Shown here one piece after another: positions 62,736 to 64,000 of a stretch of DNA of 64,000 nt. Origin of the DNA: Sphingomonas telluris (GTDB lineage Bacteria; Pseudomonadota; Alphaproteobacteria; Sphingomonadales; Sphingomonadaceae). The first letter of the stretch is position 1. The number at the start of each line of letters is the position of its first letter. The stretch is taken from positions 1,984,001 through 2,048,000 of the forward strand of contig NZ_JAKZHW010000001.1 of NCBI RefSeq assembly GCF_022568775.1. The letters are read 5' to 3'. Position numbers and translations under genes: made by a program. A model generated the notes under the pieces. The model was not told where the DNA came from. It saw only the letters and a list, made by a program, of their open reading frames with translations, and did no database searches.

Positions 62736-63743
62736 ATGCGAAAATCGACGCATCTCCGGCACTTGAGTGTCGTCGCGTTTACAACCTCGGCTCTCTTCAC
62801 TGCCTCCGCGGCGCTTGCCGGGGAAGGAGGTGCGAGCTTCTATCTCCTCGGTTCCGGAGGTCCCGGCGCCGCGGACCTGCCGCCTCTCACCGGCATCTTC
62901 TTCGACAACACCGCCTACTACTATCCCGGCAAAGCAGGAGGCGACCGCGAGTTCGTCGTGGGCGGAAACGTGGTTGCAGGACTCGACGCGAAGCTGTTCG
63001 CGGACTTCGCGACGGTTCTTTGGGTCCCCAGCACAAATGCCCTGGGCGGCACGCTCGGAATCGGATTCGCGGTTCCCGTCGGACATCCGAAGGTCGGGGT
63101 CGATGTCGTCCTGACCGGACCGAACGGCGGCACCATCGATATCAGCCGGCGCGACGCCGCGTGGATCGTCGGCGATCCGGTGGCGACGACCGAGCTGTCG
63201 TGGAAGGTCGACCCCAAGACCCACGCCGCAGTCATTGGGACTGTGAACATCCCGGTCGGGACCTATCGCGAAGGTGAGTTGTCGAACCTCGCCTTCCATC
63301 GCTGGATCGTCGACACGTCGGCGGCGATCACGTGGTCGGACGGCAAGTGGGACGTCTCCGGCAAGGCCGGCCTGACGTTCAACGGCAAGAACCATTTCAC
63401 GGATTACAACTCCGGCACCGACCTGCACCTGGAGGCGTCCGTCGAGCGAAAGCTGAGCAAGAAATTCTCGCTCGGCATCCAGTCCTACATGCTTGAGCAG
63501 ATTACCGGCGACAGCGGCGCCGGCGCGCGGCTGGGTTCATTCAAGGGTCGCGTCACAGGCGTTGGACCAACCGCGGCCTACAACTTCAACCTCGGGAAGC
63601 TGCCGGTCAGTGCTCGGGTTCGCTATTTCGAGGAGTTCGGAGCCAAGAACCGCCTCGACGGGCGCGCCTTCTTCTTCTCGCTCGACTTCCCGTTGCACGT
63701 GAACCTGCCGGCCGCGCCACCCGCGGCTGCTCCGGCGGGTTAA
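62736..63743 (+). CDS. MetA-pathway-type outer membrane transporter (Phenol_MetA_deg)
   Basis: A 335-residue protein with a signal peptide (FTTSALFTASAALAG) and alternating beta-strand pattern, ending with an aromatic strand (RAFFFSLDFPLHVNLP) and an Ala/Pro tail. It resembles SphA/MetA-type proteins thought to form barrels for uptake of hydrophobic or aromatic compounds. AAGGA precedes ATG 62736. The alternative TTG 62730 adds two residues. Confidence 0.82.
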   Translation: MRKSTHLRHLSVVAFTTSALFTASAALAGEGGASFYLLGSGGPGAADLPPLTGIFFDNTAYYYPGKAGGDREFVVGGNVVAGLDAKLFADFATVLWVPSTNALGGTLGIGFAVPVGHPKVGVDVVLTGPNGGTIDISRRDAAWIVGDPVATTELSWKVDPKTHAAVIGTVNIPVGTYREGELSNLAFHRWIVDTSAAITWSDGKWDVSGKAGLTFNGKNHFTDYNSGTDLHLEASVERKLSKKFSLGIQSYMLEQITGDSGAGARLGSFKGRVTGVGPTAAYNFNLGKLPVSARVRYFEEFGAKNRLDGRAFFFSLDFPLHVNLPAAPPAAAPAG

Positions 63744-63748
63744 TTTCG

Positions 63749-64000
63749 ATGGAAACCGTCGAGCAGATCGCCGCCATCGTCGCGCTTGCAGTCGAGCTGG
63801 CGATGGTGGCGATTATCGCCATCGGGTCGATCCGGGCGCTTTGGACCGTCCTCAAAATCATCGCCAGTAGACACATGCTCGCGCCGGCGGTGCGCGAAAT
63901 CTGGCTGCACTATGCGGGCTGGATCCTGCTCGCGCTGGAGTTTGCGCTGGCGGCCGATCTAATCCGAACGGTGATCGCGCCAAGCTGGCGCGAGATCGGG
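63749..64000 (+). CDS. DUF1622 family membrane protein (partial)
   Basis: The first 84 residues of a protein that runs off the right edge. Two hydrophobic helices are seen, near residues 7-30 (IAAIVALAVELAMVAIIAIG) and 53-75 (YAGWILLALEFALAADLIRT). The latter pattern is typical of DUF1622. It begins six bases after the MetA-type gene. Function is unknown. Confidence 0.75.
   Translation, partial: METVEQIAAIVALAVELAMVAIIAIGSIRALWTVLKIIASRHMLAPAVREIWLHYAGWILLALEFALAADLIRTVIAPSWREIG

Overview
The window is a GC-rich chromosomal segment that looks like a sphingomonad (Alphaproteobacteria, Sphingomonadales). This rests on gene content and synteny: a yebC-ruvC-ruvA-ruvB-ybgC-tolB-pal block, rpmF-plsX-fabH-ihfA-merR, a MipZ division ATPase, a GapR-type nucleoid protein, class I lysyl-tRNA synthetase and an Lhr/PdeM 'ligase-associated' repair set. 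Coding density is very high. No gene-free stretch exceeds 300 bases; the longest gap, about 245 bases, is near 58.74-58.98 kb. I saw no CRISPR array, insertion sequence, prophage or rRNA. One tRNA (Glu, TTC) is present.

Layout. 1-4.5 kb: a minus-strand catabolic operon (quinone-oxidoreductase-like, TauD-type dioxygenase, DUF849/BKACE enzyme, MFS transporter) with a divergent AraC-family regulator. 4.5-9.9 kb: a secreted GH42-like protein, then an EmrB/EmrA-type efflux pair with a small coupled membrane protein. 9.9-15 kb: tRNA-Glu, recJ, a histidine phosphatase, an NAD(P)H-hydrate dehydratase and pyk. 15-24.7 kb: gapR-like, yebC, ruvCAB and ybgC-tolB-pal. This block is disturbed by a GFA-family gene and an opposite-strand M19 peptidase between ruvA and ruvB, and by a DUF3089/XRE/membrane module before ybgC. 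tolQRA are absent between ybgC and tolB. 24.7-30.5 kb: panC, mipZ, a phosphohexomutase, a winged-helix membrane regulator, and a short SBP-like lipoprotein coupled to a frameshifted CDF transporter.

30.5-37.5 kb: the DNA-repair neighbourhood (MBL exonuclease, Lhr helicase, lipoprotein, DEDD exoribonuclease, PdeM) with a divergent M20 peptidase inside it and no ATP-dependent DNA ligase. 37.5-49.7 kb: a canonical M19 dipeptidase, MBL hydrolase, DHFR-like protein, YdeI-like protein, rpmF-plsX-fabH-ihfA-merR, SixA-like phosphatase, DinG-type helicase, a JmjC/cupin-8 protein and lysK. 49.4-54.4 kb: S41 peptidase divergent from an Lrp regulator, a DUF885 lipoprotein and an RcnB-like protein. 54.5-64 kb: alpha/beta hydrolase, thiolase, ferredoxin and PEP-mutase family genes, several small sphingomonad-type proteins, a fused salicylyl-CoA 5-hydroxylase/oxidoreductase, a BASS transporter, DUF202, a MetA-type outer-membrane protein and a partial DUF1622 gene.

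Two organisational habits recur. Co-directional genes are joined by 4-base ATGA/GTGA/TTGA overlaps, probably once CTGA. Convergent genes often share the bases of their stop codons. The most unusual items are two peptidase-like proteins with missing metal ligands, the Pal-like protein without a lipid-anchor cysteine, the single-lobe SBP/CDF pair, and the XRE/membrane module with a tandem palindromic operator. All functions are inferred from motifs read by eye; no database search was possible.
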